Below are positions 22,681 through 34,571 of a DNA stretch of 64,000 nucleotides, one piece after another. The stretch covers positions 28,949,821-29,013,820 of the forward strand of contig CM046849.1 in NCBI GenBank assembly GCA_025618425.1, in the 5' to 3' direction. How positions within the stretch are numbered: the stretch's first letter is position 1; each line of letters opens with the position of its first letter. The notes under the pieces are model-generated. The model saw only the letters and a list, made by a program, of their open reading frames with translations. It was not told the origin of the DNA and made no database searches. Position numbers and translations under genes: made by a program. The DNA comes from Heliocidaris tuberculata. Its lineage: Eukaryota; Echinodermata; Echinoidea; Camarodonta; Echinometridae.

Positions 22681-23653
22681 ACCCACCATTACGGGCGTCG
22701 ATCCCTGATTTACGAGGGGGAGGGGGCGTTTCCCTTCATAAATTTTCAGGAGGGGATCACCCCATCCCCCTCCCCGCAAAAATTGAGACAAAAAGTGCCA
22801 AATAAAATGATAAATAATGACTTAAAGTTAATATATCTCACCCTTTCATTTCTATAGTGCTCTAGAATGCAAAGTTTCAGTCTTCCAAATTGGAAATCTT
22901 CTCGCTCGGTTGCTACACTCCCTCGCATAATGAAAACAAATATAGTTTCATATCAAATGCTGTAGGGATTACTGTATGTCACTGTAGGAATGATGGAGCT
23001 GGACAAACCGTAATATTGATCATAGTGTTCACAAGTAATAGTGCAAGCTATACATTTCAATAGGGATAACTACAAACTGAGGTTTCGGCGATCCAAGGGG
23101 GCGGGGGTGAATATCACTTGGAAATGTTTGCGGGGATCGTCACCCCTGAAACTTTCTTTAAAAATTTTAATCAAAATCATAAAGACGATTCTCTACTCCT
23201 CGCATGTTGAATCCCCCCCCCCCCCCCCCGTGCCATGAAGAAAACAAAATCACCGTCCCTGGGCAGCGTTAGCATTATTTGACTTCAATACATTCTTACT
23301 TAACGTATAAATCAAAAGTAAAAATCATATCATATTTCCATTCATAAACTACATGACTCAAATTGTTGTAATCTTTGACAACTAAAGTTTCATATTGTGA
23401 TTTTTTCCTCTCGTTTTCTCTCACTGATTTCGACATTAAAGTCGGAAAACATGAAAACAGGTGGGCTGAGGGTATAAGGCTCGGGCCGCAGTTGATATAC
23501 TGCTCTTCGCCCACAAATTAACCAGTCCACGAGCAAAATCGCTTCTTTCAGAGGAAAATTCTCAGATCCTCTCAATTATTGGTCCGCCCTCTTGAACAGC
23601 GAACTGTTACAAATCCTAATTTTAGCTAATAACAGAATTGCGGGACCAAGTCA
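22681..23653. other. No gene recognised; poly-C repeat fragments
   Basis: G-rich and C-rich runs at about 22716-22775 and 23211-23230 look like pieces of the poly-C repeat family. No exon supported. Confidence 0.4.
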
Positions 23654-23815
23654 GCAGAATTTAACATCACGTACAAAACTACACTCGAGTATATGCTTTC
23701 CTATATGGATTAGCCTAGTTTTTAGTTTCAGCAGAATCTCATAATTAACATCACGTACAAAACTACACTCGAGTATGCTTTGGATGCGGATTAGCCTAGT
23801 TTTCAGTTTCATTTC
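23654..23815. repeat. Two-copy tandem repeat, about 84-bp unit
   Basis: 'aacatcacgtacaaaactac' followed by 'actcgagtat' and 'ggattagcctagtt' appears at 23663 and again at 23747. The second unit is slightly shorter because of a small deletion. Confidence 0.85.
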
Positions 23816-24606
23816 AAGATACACGACTTGTGGTCTATATTAAGACTTGTGATATTTCAACATCCCACTAGGGATTTAGCAAAGCATGCATTGTTCATAT
23901 TACAATGTTTCTAAAATCATTCTAGCTCATTTTTTGCTCATCAAACTCACGAACTTGTTAAAAGAAGAGTTGGCCCATAGTATTTAGCCTTTCTTTTTAA
24001 CAAAAGTAAAAACCACAACTAATATCATTATAAGCATTGTATCAATCAGATACGCAGCGTGACAACGATTTTATCATTGTTCCTGATTTGAACAATCATA
24101 AATTAAAGGATTACAAAAACCAACACTAAATGTATATCACTTCTGCTAACGAATTTACCACTGTTCACTTATGAATCAGGTTTTAAAAAATCATATTCTT
24201 CTTTTTCATTCCTTCCTTTTTATTCGTTTCTAGCAGAATTAATTTTTACTAGATAAAATATGTGTTTACAGTCTGCAGTGTTGAAAATGCCATTATCTTT
24301 CTTTTTATGTTTTCTCCAAGATTATAAAAGCGGAAATGATTGTGTCCGAATAGCTCTTATCAACCTGCATTTTCAAAGGTGTTTGTTTTTTTGATATTTA
24401 TAACTGTCATTTTTTTTTTTTTTTTTTTTGTTAAACCGTATTTCACAATGAAGGAGTACTATCGGAAACAGGTTTCTTTTTATTACGCATCCAACATCTA
24501 AGAAAGCAAATAATTTCACGTATTTCAGTTTTAGAGATAATAAGTATATTGCCCCATCACACAAGAGGATAGGATAGAAAATAGCAACTGTGATCTATCC
24601 GCTATG

Positions 24607-24643
<37 letters not shown>

Positions 24644-25004
24644 TAAAATATCAGTGTCAGTATAAGATATCAGTACGCTCAGTTGACATCGTGAAATGTA
24701 ACCCAAACTCAATTTGACAATTTAATAGAATTTTACGCCTACCTTCAGTGAAAAGATCCGAATCATTGCTAGACGAACGTCGGGCCCGAAGACGATCTCC
24801 TGGTCGATTTGTAACATATCCAACACTCAATCACCGATTGATAGTACAGCGGAAGAAGGAAACGAAGCGGGAGTCCGTGGAAAGTGTGAAAGTTTCGCGG
24901 TGGAAGGCGAGGAGCGAGAAATTTCTCATTACCGTCCTGGCGCGCTAATAGCCATACGCACACACACATACTTGGCTGCTTCGATTCTCTTTCTCTACCA
25001 AGCA
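23816..25004. other. No gene recognised; (TA)n at 24609-24640
   Basis: Includes a poly-T run near 24412-24429 and a pure (TA)16-like run. The stretch 24745-24950 is less AT-rich and holds a 67-codon basic frame, but I see no motif or partner exon. Confidence 0.4.
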
Positions 25005-25027
25005 AGCTCTCACTCTCTCTCTCCCTC

Positions 25028-25079
<52 letters not shown>

Positions 25080-25720
25080 CTATCTATCTATCTCTCTATC
25101 TTATCTTATTACTCTCTCCCCCTTTTTTTTTCTTTCTCTCCTACTATTTCAACCTTTTCCCTTTTCTCTCTCCGTCATGCTGTTCTACATATTTTGCATT
25201 CCCACACATTCTACCTTATCCCCTATCACCTTCTTTCTCTTGATCTCTCTTGTCTTCTCTGACAATCTCTCATTGGTTATCTCTAAATCAATCTCTCTCC
25301 CTCTCCCTCCTCTTTCTCTCTCTCTCTCTCTCTCTTCTTCTTCTCCTTCTTCTTCTTCTTCTCCTCCCTCCCCCCCCCATCACCAAACCTTCTCCCCATT
25401 TCTAATGTATTTCTTGCTCTGTATATGACATCATCTTCTTTCTCTCTTGATCTCTCCGCCATTTTCTTAGACAATCTCTCTTTTGTTATCTCTAAATCAA
25501 TTTCTCTATCTCCCTCCTATTTCTCTCTCTCCCTCTCCCCCCCCCCCCTCTTCCCTACTTGTTTCTTCCTGTTTCTTTCTCTCCTCTCTCTCTCTTTATC
25601 TCTCTCTCTCCCCCCCCCCCCCCCATCACCAAGCTCTCTCCCCATTTTTAATGTATTTCTTGCTCTATATGTGCACTGCCTGTGTCGAAAAATCCTGCCA
25701 CTGACCAAAAAATCTTCTTC

Positions 25721-25764
<44 letters not shown>

Positions 25765-25870
25765 CCCTCTCCCCCCCCCTTTCTCTCTCTCTCTCTCTCT
25801 TTCCCTTCCGCTCCCCTATTTCCACACCTCCCCCTTTCCCCATTTCCATTCGATCTCCTACTCTATTTAT
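25005..25870. repeat. Long CT-rich polypyrimidine region with internal duplications
   Basis: CTCT microsatellite blocks and poly-C runs alternate with a repeated non-microsatellite phrase. 'ctctccccatttctaatgta' plus 'tttcttgctct' appears at about 25390 and 25636, and 'gtgcactgc.tgtgtcgaaaaa' with 'cctgccactg' at about 25673 and 25879. This implies block duplications of roughly 200-250 bp. All Ser/Leu/Pro-rich frames here are artefacts. Confidence 0.85.
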
Positions 25871-27354
25871 GACATCATGTGCACTGCTTGTGTCGAAAAA
25901 CCTGCCACTGGCGATAAAATCCGCGTCTCTCCGACTGTTGTATGATGCTGGTCATGTTGGTGTGATGGAGAAGGATGAGGTGTGAATCGGAGAATGATGA
26001 TGTGAGATGGAGTGAGAAACGTAGAACAACGAAAAACCAGGACACTGAGAGAGAGCTGAAATGAGCTTAGCAGGCATTCCAACAATAGAGAAATAGGTTG
26101 ACGAACATGTACATGTTCACGTATTTGGTTTGATTTTGATTTATTTCATTTTTCCCGTTTCAATACAAAGCATACACATAATCCATAATGTTTGACGGTT
26201 AATATATATTGCAGTATATAGTAACAATTCAATCAATTCAATTCGATTCAATGACATTTATTTCCAACTTTTCAATAGACCCTATATGTATACAGAGTAA
26301 TAAATGAACAAAATAATGTACTCTTTTTTTAAAACAAAAATATGACAAAATATTCATCCATGTTGTACTTACATAGTTGGAGGATACACCTCTGAAAGCA
26401 AATATAAAAAGGATATAACTACATACAAAAAATAAATAGAAATAAAAAATCCTAGACAGCTGAGCTTGATGACTTCTTTAAGAAGAATAAAATATAATTT
26501 TCAAAAATTTACACATATACATATTAATAAATAAACGTACATCACATACGTACACGTACATCATAGGGGCGGGGATAAAGAACCTGAGTGGAATAGCTTA
26601 GTTGTAGTTACTAATGGTTATCTATGTTAGATAGTAAAACATTATTTTGCGATACTTATTCTAGGAAATTCACAATTTTTGATGTCCGATTATTTGGGGA
26701 GGGCTTTCTTTTCACGATTCAGCCTCAAACATTAATGTTTTGAAATGTATTTTTCATTGAACTTTTGATAAGCTGCATGTAGAAAGGACATGCACTATTT
26801 ATGGCTACAGTTGAAAAAAAAAGATGTGGTGGAATTATCAATAAATTTATCTGTGAATCAAATTTCGCTAACAATGTTCATCACGATTTACCATTGAGGT
26901 TCCCAATGCCATCCAAAAGAAACCAGTAGCTTCCATTTATTTAGTATACAACAATGTTTTGAAAAATGCTCAAGAGCATCGTGCATTTTGAGTCATGGAA
27001 ATGACGCTTTATCATAAGTATTCAATATTATAACTGTCATCAAAGTAAATGAAAGCAAAGAGAGAAGTTTTGACTGACAGCCCGTCCGACGATCATTCAT
27101 CACTTATTCATCATTTAGGTCACAATTTGCATTTGAAAGGGTATTATAGACCAATTGCTGTCTCTCTGCCATCGGGCCGGCATCTCACGAATTCGACCAT
27201 GATCCGATTTCGTTCGAAAATGCATATGAAGAAAATCTGAAGATTAAAATCGTATTGGTCAGTGCGAGGAAGCAAAAACAACTGAGATGGATTGTGGGTC
27301 GGGATCGAAATCATGTCATTGTAATTTCCCCCTTTTCTTTCATTTCTTTCCAAC
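25871..27354. other. No gene recognised
   Basis: AT-rich with AAATAAA-rich stretches around 26400-26540. No exon supported; the 63-codon frame at 27049 has no recognisable motif. Confidence 0.4.
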
Positions 27355-27389
27355 CCCTCTCCCTCCCCTTTCTTCACTTTCTCTCTCTT

Positions 27390-27422
<33 letters not shown>

Positions 27423-27470
27423 TTCTCTTTCTATCTCTCTCTCTTTCTCTTTCTATCTCTCTCTCCCATT
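27355..27470. repeat. CT-rich microsatellite
   Basis: TCTC and TTTC blocks. Followed at about 27488 by 'ggggcacgtgccccgtgt', a short palindrome-containing piece of a dispersed repeat. Confidence 0.92.
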
Positions 27471-27699
27471 TCTGTTGTTATTTCATTAGGGGCACGTGCC
27501 CCGTGTGCTTCCTGCAGCTACGCCACTTTCAGCGACATAATTATACATGTACATGTATATGTTTCAAACAGTCAAGTGAATACAAATTGAAAATACTTGG
27601 CGTTTTATCGGCTTTCGATTCTGCCGGGTAGTTATCAGAGTCACGACTGAAACCTACATTTTTTTCAAATTGACATGTATGCAGCTTTCTCCCGAATCC

Positions 27700-27755
27700 C
27701 TCTCTCTTTCTCTCTAACAATCTCCCCCCCCCTCCCCCCCCCCCTCCCCCCCCCC

Positions 27756-27825
<70 letters not shown>

Positions 27826-27833
27826 GGTTTATA
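27700..27833. repeat. Poly-C plus (CT)n microsatellite
   Basis: Poly-C runs separated by single T bases lead into a long (CT)n run. Confidence 0.95.
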
Positions 27834-29844
27834 TCTTTCTCTCCGCATTTCTCCCATTTTCCAGCATTCTCTTTTCTCTTTTTCTCTCTCGTTTTCAATC
27901 TCTTCAGAGTAATACACAGTGATAGCAATCAACATCTGACACTCATGACTATCCTCGATGTCAGAAAGTGAAGAAAAAAGACGATTCTCTCCCGAATTCC
28001 TGATTTATCTCTCCTTGAAATTGATGCCCTCTTTTTGACGGACATTTCCCTTATTATCCTCGATCTATTTTAGCCCCCATCAGCGCCCGTCAACCCTCTC
28101 CGATTCCATGCTATATATTCCTCATCAATTGAACGCAGACGACTTTCCGAGTGATGAAAATTAGAAAAAATGAGAAAAGAAATGTACGACCCATTAACCC
28201 TTCTGCCTCTTGGGAAGTTTTCATTCTTGAGTTTGAATGAATGGTTGGTAATCAATTAGAGTCAATCGCAAAAAGCGTCAAAAGCCTGTAATCTGAATAA
28301 GACACCTTTCAGCTCTACAAAGTGATTTCTGAGCGACTTGGAAATACTGTAATGAACAACAAAAAATGATAGGGCTTCACCCCCCCCCCCCCCCCACCCC
28401 CAATTTTTCAAAACCCATCTATCCCATTACTTACAGATGAATGAAGCACAAAATTGTTGGAAAATAATTATCGCCATTATACAGAAAAAAAGACAGGGTG
28501 CTGATACATTATAATCTGAAGATTTCAGTTCCCTGATTATAGTACGTTTGTGAGAGAGATGCAAAGATGAAATACCAAACTAACATTAACAATTTTTTTT
28601 TCTGCTTTTTCAATCTCTTCGAGGTACTTAATCCTTTTTAAAGCTCTAAATTTTGAAGTTGTTTGAGTATGTAATAACAACAATTTGGTAACACTTTATT
28701 TTTATTTTATTTTTTTATTATTTTTTTTTTGGACTCGAATAAATTCGCTTAAGTTTTAAAATTATTTTTTGACCGTTACAAGTACATGTACTTGCGTTGA
28801 TTTATGAATAGCTCCCTCTGCGACAAAAGCAAGATTTTTCATTGCTTACAAAGGAGTTATCACTGATCTCTACGGAAATTTAGAGATCAGTGGGGTTGTG
28901 GGAGTTATAGGACTTGTGACCGTGAAATTTCATAGGCAGTATTTACATGATGTCGACTTAACCTGTGCAAAGTTTCGCAGATTTTTGTGTAAGTCTGCAA
29001 ACGGATGAAGTATCTTTAAATCAATTTTGCCCTACTTTAATAGCGCAGATACGATATTCATCCCTCATTACATTTACACATACTCTTTAATAATACAATG
29101 TGATTACATTTAGTAATTGGTCAACTAATAACGTGAAAACGAATGCAAAGACTATAAGTTAATACATGACTGGCCTGTTTTACTGATTTTCATGAAATAG
29201 AAAACTGAACATGTTGTTTATTTTTTTGACTCAAGCAGTTTGTACACAAGATTTTCCCTCAACGGAATCTCCACAACATCGCAAAAATTACTATCACCAA
29301 ACATTAAAAAGCATTAACTTTTTAAAATATTCCCTAGGTTTACCATACAAACTGAAAAGTATGGATTTGATATTGACAGTACTAAATGAGTTCGAGATGT
29401 AAATACTTGAATCAAAGTGTCGTAGGCGGTCATACGTTTGAAGGAGTCAGAGTAATTGAGATTGGGCCACATCATGCAAGCACTTCAAAACTGCAAAAGG
29501 GATCCAAAACATTACCGAATTTTGCGGACACTCTCATAAAAGCTTTTAGTACGGTTTTGTGGTTAACTTCACCCAGAACCCAAAAAGCAATAATCATCAG
29601 ATGTTTCAAAGTCTCCCTTTAACGTCCTCAGGGATTTTTTTCTTGATTATTTACTACATTTCTGTTCTAATTCAACTGTTTTGTGTGTGTGCTGGACATC
29701 GTAAATTGATTTTTGACACGTCTCACTTCGGGTCTGGAGTGCAGCTCGACTCTGTTATGAGGACTTGTTCGTAAGTGAAGCACTCACTATGTCGATAGAG
29801 GTCGAGACAAAAATATTCACTTCGTTCTCTTATATGTCTCTTTC
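27834..29844. other. No gene recognised
   Basis: Poly-C run near 28380-28397 and T-rich runs near 28700-28730. The small frames at 29211-29774 show no family motif. The segment 28859-28890 holds a short hairpin, 'actgatctctacgg' against 'tagagatcagt'. Confidence 0.4.
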
Positions 29845-29863
29845 ACCCCCCCCCCCCCCCCAG

Positions 29864-29902
<39 letters not shown>

Positions 29903-30062
29903 TCTCTCTTCCTCTCTCCACTCGCTCTTGCGTGTTCTTCCTCTCTATATCTCCCATCAACCCTCCCGTCTCTTTCTCTCTCTCTCTCTCTCTCTGTCTC
30001 CCCCACACTCTCTCTTTCTCTTTCCTTCCCTCTTGTTTTCTTGCTTTCTCCCTCTCTGTGTA
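29845..30062. repeat. Poly-C and CT-rich microsatellite region
   Basis: A poly-C run followed by several (CT)n blocks. A further poly-C/(CA)n junction lies at about 30076-30100. Confidence 0.92.
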
Positions 30063-30861
30063 GCTAGTCCGATCCCCCCCCCCCCACACACACACACACC
30101 ATGGCACCAGTGCCCCTCAGTTGCTGCATCACTGATACACCATAACCCTTTCACAATAAAAGACTTGCTATATAAACATCGACATCTTTCCTTTAACGAG
30201 GGGGTCGGTTTGAAATAAATGTAATTTAGTTTTCGCCCTCACTGTCATGAAAAATTAGTTACATGCAATTACGTTATCCTGATTCACGACTCTACAACTC
30301 AAACGACAAGTTGGTCAAAGAACAGACGCAACGCATAATCGTCCATAAACACGCGTTATTAACAATTAACTTTCAAGTGCATTTATTTCAAAACAGCACA
30401 TTTATGGGTTAGCACTTTATTATTGACGAAACTTAAATATTCTTTCTTGAACTTATTATTAAGTATTTGGCGTCACCTGTTGGCCGACAGATCGAAAGAG
30501 GGCGCAATGCTGTTTTAGCTTGTGTGAAATATTGGGTTCATAGTATGACTTTACCTCGGAATCGAGTCCCTAGGAATCAAGGGTTCAGAAATTGTTTGCA
30601 GAAGGTCTCGTAATAAGCAATGGGCAGAGGCGTCGATTCGTTCAGCAGAGAAAAGCATTAGAGGGGCAAGCATTGTTTGTGAACCATGATCTACACCTCC
30701 AATGTTTCGTCCATTTCGAACGAATCGACGCTTCCGGGCAATGGGGGAGCACCGCATGTAAATACTGTAAATTCCTCTACAGTAATCCAACTTGATATTG
30801 ATGCTATAGATAATTGAATATGATTATGCTCCACGAGCGAGCGATGCATCGAGGGTGATCC
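30063..30861. other. No gene recognised; small inverted repeat
   Basis: A perfect 14-base inverted repeat, GCGTCGATTCGTTC at about 30627 and GAACGAATCGACGC at about 30718, encloses about 77 bp. No exon supported. Confidence 0.4.
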
Positions 30862-30927
30862 TTGCTACTTCTATTGCAAAAGATAAACACATAATTATGT
30901 GTTTATCTTTAGCAAATGAAGTAGCAA
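30862..30927. repeat. 66-bp palindrome with perfect 32-bp centre
   Basis: The centre 30879-30910 is perfectly self-complementary: AAAGATAAACACATAA followed by its reverse complement. Outer arms 'ttgctacttc' and 'gaagtagcaa' extend it to 66 bp with a few mismatches. Confidence 0.9.
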
Positions 30928-31194
30928 TGACATAATCATTAATTTTATGACTTCCTTTCTGCGAGGTCATACGAAATAATGTGGACAATTGCCTTGCGTG
31001 TATAAAGTGATGATCTCGTAATATGCGTCTCCGATTTACAACAGGAAATAAATTCAAGCCATATTCCGGTGTTATTAAAATAACGCTGTTTTCATTTAAA
31101 GGTAATAACGAGTTCTGATAATAGAATTACAGTACGAGAGAAAAAAAGCTAAAAATCATTCTGAAATGTTTAATATACAGTAAAGATGTATATT

Positions 31195-31560
31195 AAGTTG
31201 AGTTAACTTCTGGTCATGAGATTGAATTGTGAAAGAGACTGTCTCAGAGCATTTGGGAAAGGTTGATTATATAGCACATATATAAGAATTAGTATATGCT
31301 GTAAGGTTTTGGAATCACCGGAGTGATTAGAAATTGACTCAGTCCTGCTGAGAGTCACACAGAAATGTGTATATGAGACTACAAACAAATGTTCGGCCCG
31401 AACATTTCAGCTGTTTCTTAAATGTGAGAGCATTTGAAGAGCAATCCTTTTCAGGGACATTCTACTATGATAATCTTCCAAACTAAAATAAAAAGAATGA
31501 GAAAGCTCACAAATTATTTTTATCTTTCCCAGAACTCAAGCTTCCCTTCAAATGTTTTGT
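31195..31560 (+). repeat. Dispersed repeat R, fullest upstream copy
   Basis: Shares ordered blocks with 47150-47530: 'attgaattgtgaaagagact', 'cacacagaaatgtgt', 'gaacatttcagct.tttctt', 'gagcaatc' and 'gagaaagctcacaaatt'. It has no long frame. Other copies at 41504-41776 (truncated) and 50815-51040 (5'-truncated) have the same orientation. Confidence 0.75.
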
Positions 31561-32847
31561 TTAGACTACAACAGTACACAATCTTACCTAAAAGGGAAAT
31601 AACTTAATATCAGACTTTTTAAACTTAATTTATTTACAGTAAATTTCTCGAATGAAGTTAAGAAACTGCCTTCATTTATTTACACTTTTCGGTCGATTTG
31701 CTTATAATTAAAGAAGTTTTATGGTTGTAATGTAATAACATGCGCATCTGCTTCTAATTAAATTTAGATCAATAGAAAATATATCTATTGTAAGTTGCTT
31801 GAAAACGTTTCAGTTTAAGCCGAGAAGATTATCGTTTAGTGTGTTAAAAGAAAAAATTGGCCATTTCAATGCGTTTTGATAAGTAAAAACGCCAAATAGC
31901 CTATGAGGATTTCCTTAATGTTTCATCCCGTCTTTATTTATTTTTGTTACATTGATGTTTAAACAAAAATTACCCCCCCCCCCCTCCAAAAGCAATGAAT
32001 ATATATGCATGAAAATAAAACCTTTAAATTGTCAAAGTTCCGATTACGTGTATTTATTTATTTATTAGTATCAGACTTTGCATTTTGAACCAAAGTTGAG
32101 GTGAATATGGGTTTAACGATTATTGATACTTCAGTCACAAACCGACTCTACACCGATTCCAAACCACCGATCCTTAATTCCACTGCTGGTAATGTCAATT
32201 TGTGTTCGGTCTGTTGTCGATCTAGCGCCGGTCTCGTTGATGTGACCGAGGGGTATTACTCATATGACCTACTCCTCAAAGTCGCTGCTCTTTGCAATCC
32301 GTTTTGTGTACGCGGACATGAGTGTATTCACATACTTGTATCAGTCAGGTGTGGTTATTTAAGTCTGCGTACCAACCTCTAACGTAGCAATCCGAAACAC
32401 GGCATCTCTGGATCTAACCCACAACCAAGGGTCAGTATACTCGACCAAATCATATCCTCTCATTTTCTGTCATTATAGGTATACACGCACATATACTATA
32501 TATGCCTACTGTTACTGTACACACACATGTAGGCTTCAGTAAAGATTGCGAGTTTATAGCCATCGTGCGTTCAACAGCCAATTTGGAAGTTTCTTTCTTC
32601 GTAAAGTCCATCCCTTCAGATAAAAGCAGAGGTGAGTTAACTTATCCGAATCATGCGTTATTTTGCAGAGTACCAATAATCGAGCAATTTCATAATACCC
32701 AGTGCATACGGAGCGTCATTAGCCTGACGTAGATCTGTGTCAGTGCCTGATGCTATCTTTGACGCACCGGGTGAGAGTGACATCGTACAAACATGGAATG
32801 CATAATGCAAACATCGCGGTAACCCAGGCTCACACAAGTACAATGCG
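31561..32847. other. No gene recognised
   Basis: AT-rich, with a poly-C run near 31974-31984. A 93-codon frame at 32101-32382 has mixed composition but no motif I recognise and no clear splice partners. Confidence 0.35.
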
Positions 32848-33225
32848 TTATTTGCTGACGTTATGACCGCGTCAGCGACTGTTAAGCCCAGCTCACGTGA
32901 GCCGTCATTTCGATTGCGTCAGTACTTGCGCTAATCGAGCCTGTGAAGGCAATCAACCCATACGCCAGTTATTAAAAGTATTGTTTGCACTGTTAAATTT
33001 GCAATCACTTTTTAAACGATATCACTCTTTCATGACGCACAAAAGACCGTACAAGGCACTGACGCGGTCCTTACGTCAGCAAATGACTCCTCATGTGAAT
33101 GAAAAGCAATAGCAAAATGAATAGTACAAACAATATTTTTAATAGGTGGCGTATGTGTTAGTTGCCTCCACAGGCTTGATTAGCGCAGGTAGTGAAGCAA
33201 TCAAAATGACCTCTTGTGAGCCGGA
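32848..33225. mobile_element. Composite foldback element with interleaved inverted repeats
   Basis: Arm pair B: 'gcgctaatcgagcctgtgaa' plus 'ggcaat' (about 32928-32953) is mirrored by 'cacaggcttgattagcgc' (about 33170-33187), and the pairing extends outward to 'gctcacgtgagcc' against 'tgtgagcc'. Arm pair A: 'tgctgacgttatgaccgcgt' (about 32853) is mirrored by 'acgcggtccttacgtcagca' (about 33061). The order is A-B-A'-B', so the pairs interleave. A further partial copy of the right arm lies at 33245-33300. Confidence 0.65.
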
Positions 33226-33332
33226 TTTTAAAATACTATAGAGTATGAGCTAATTGCTTCCACAGACTTGATTAGCGTATGTAATAACGCAAAGGAAATG
33301 ACGCTTTGTGTGTAACAAGCACAAGTTGTATA

Positions 33333-33653
33333 ATTGTATTCAATTATCTATTCAATTATGTATTCAATTATAACACGATAAAAACTACTTTCGAAAAATA
33401 AACTCAAGGGCTATTTCAAAGGCCTATTGTACTGCCCATAGAAATCAGGTTCGGATTACGTAATACGCCATTGTAATGTTCGCACATTTCTAAAGGTGAT
33501 AGACAGGGCTATTGAAATTGCCTTCAGTTGATTTTTCGAAAATAGTTTTATCGTGTTTTATGTATTCAATTATGTATTCAATTATGTATTCAATTATGTA
33601 TTCAATTATGTATTCAATTATGTATTCAATTTCGTATTCAATTATGCATTCAA
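33333..33653. repeat. 12-bp minisatellite ATGTATTCAATT in two blocks
   Basis: A short block at 33333-33372 and a longer block of about eight units at 33560-33653. A copy of the repeat also seen at 19400-19570 sits between them (33395-33550). Confidence 0.88.
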
Positions 33654-34005
33654 CAAGTATAATTATGTACTATGTATGAGATCTCTACCATGCCTGAAAA
33701 ATGTAAGTTAAAATATGATGTAGAAACCACTAAAGCAAATCAATAACAAAACATTGTTGTTGTCAGAATCATGCATATGCATCAATGATAACCATATCAT
33801 TGTTGCTGATGATCAAGTTTCTTGGCCCTCCGCCTCCCCCTCCCCCTACAGTAGTAATCCTGGATCAGCTTTATAAAAAGGAATTTGCCACTTGTATTTT
33901 TGTTAAGTTTCGTTTTGTTTTGTGTTCTTGGTGAGTTTCGTAAACGCATATCATCGTTGACGAGTGGGTAGGAAACCCGACATTAGGTTTCACAGATCGT
34001 ACCTC

Positions 34006-34158
34006 GGCCTTGTTCACTTAACTTTGTTGTCAATTGCAACTGCCAAAATGCTAGCACAAATTTGCTCACAGCCAATCTACGGCAATGCAACAATTTCAAT
34101 GGCTTATATCAATTATTGTAACTTGTTTATTGCTGACAGGTTTTATGAAACAGGGCCC
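34006..34158 (-). mobile_element. Foldback MITE, CCAAT-core family
   Basis: The inverted form of the core is visible ('tgctcacagccaat', 'ttcaatggcttat'), with an end reading 'ggttttatgaaacagggccc'. Its left arm is more decayed than those of other copies. Confidence 0.65.
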
Positions 34159-34375
34159 AGATTTTACACCAAAGTGACCCGGCCGAAAGCCCGTCGACAT
34201 CACTTGCGTTTAACGTTTCAGAAAAGTCAACGAGTTAAAGATGAATTAATGGATGAATATTTGCTTTAAATATCTAAATGTTAATGGGCCGAATTTGAAA
34301 TGTAAGATTTACTTTAAAATAGGCTTTATTTTTTTTTGAAAGTATGTATTCTCCTCCTTTTTGCAGGACTGTAAA

Positions 34376-34571
34376 ATGACTTCATCTACACCTCCCGAAA
34401 ATTTCGAAGAGGGCAAACTTGTTGGGGATGAAGTTAAATCCAAGAAATCTGGAATAAAAAAACGTGGAACATGGACGAAACAGATCGACTTCTTCCTGAC
34501 CCTGTGTGGGGGATCCGTCGGCCTGGGAAATGTCTGGCGATTCCCTTACCTCTGCTACAAACACGGAGGAG
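34376..34571 (+). CDS. SLC6A6-like: SLC6 transporter coding exon 1
   Basis: Cytosolic N-tail plus most of TM1 (residues 1-65). The acceptor TTTTTTGCAG ends at 34366 and ten bases of 5' UTR precede the ATG. The donor is G|GTTAGT and the phase leaves one base. The TM1 signature [17 protein letters not shown] includes Asn52, the expected sodium ligand. Confidence 0.95.

Noticed and set aside
25425..25985. 186-codon Ser/Leu/Pro-rich frame
   Set aside because: It lies in a CT and poly-C microsatellite region with all frames similarly open.
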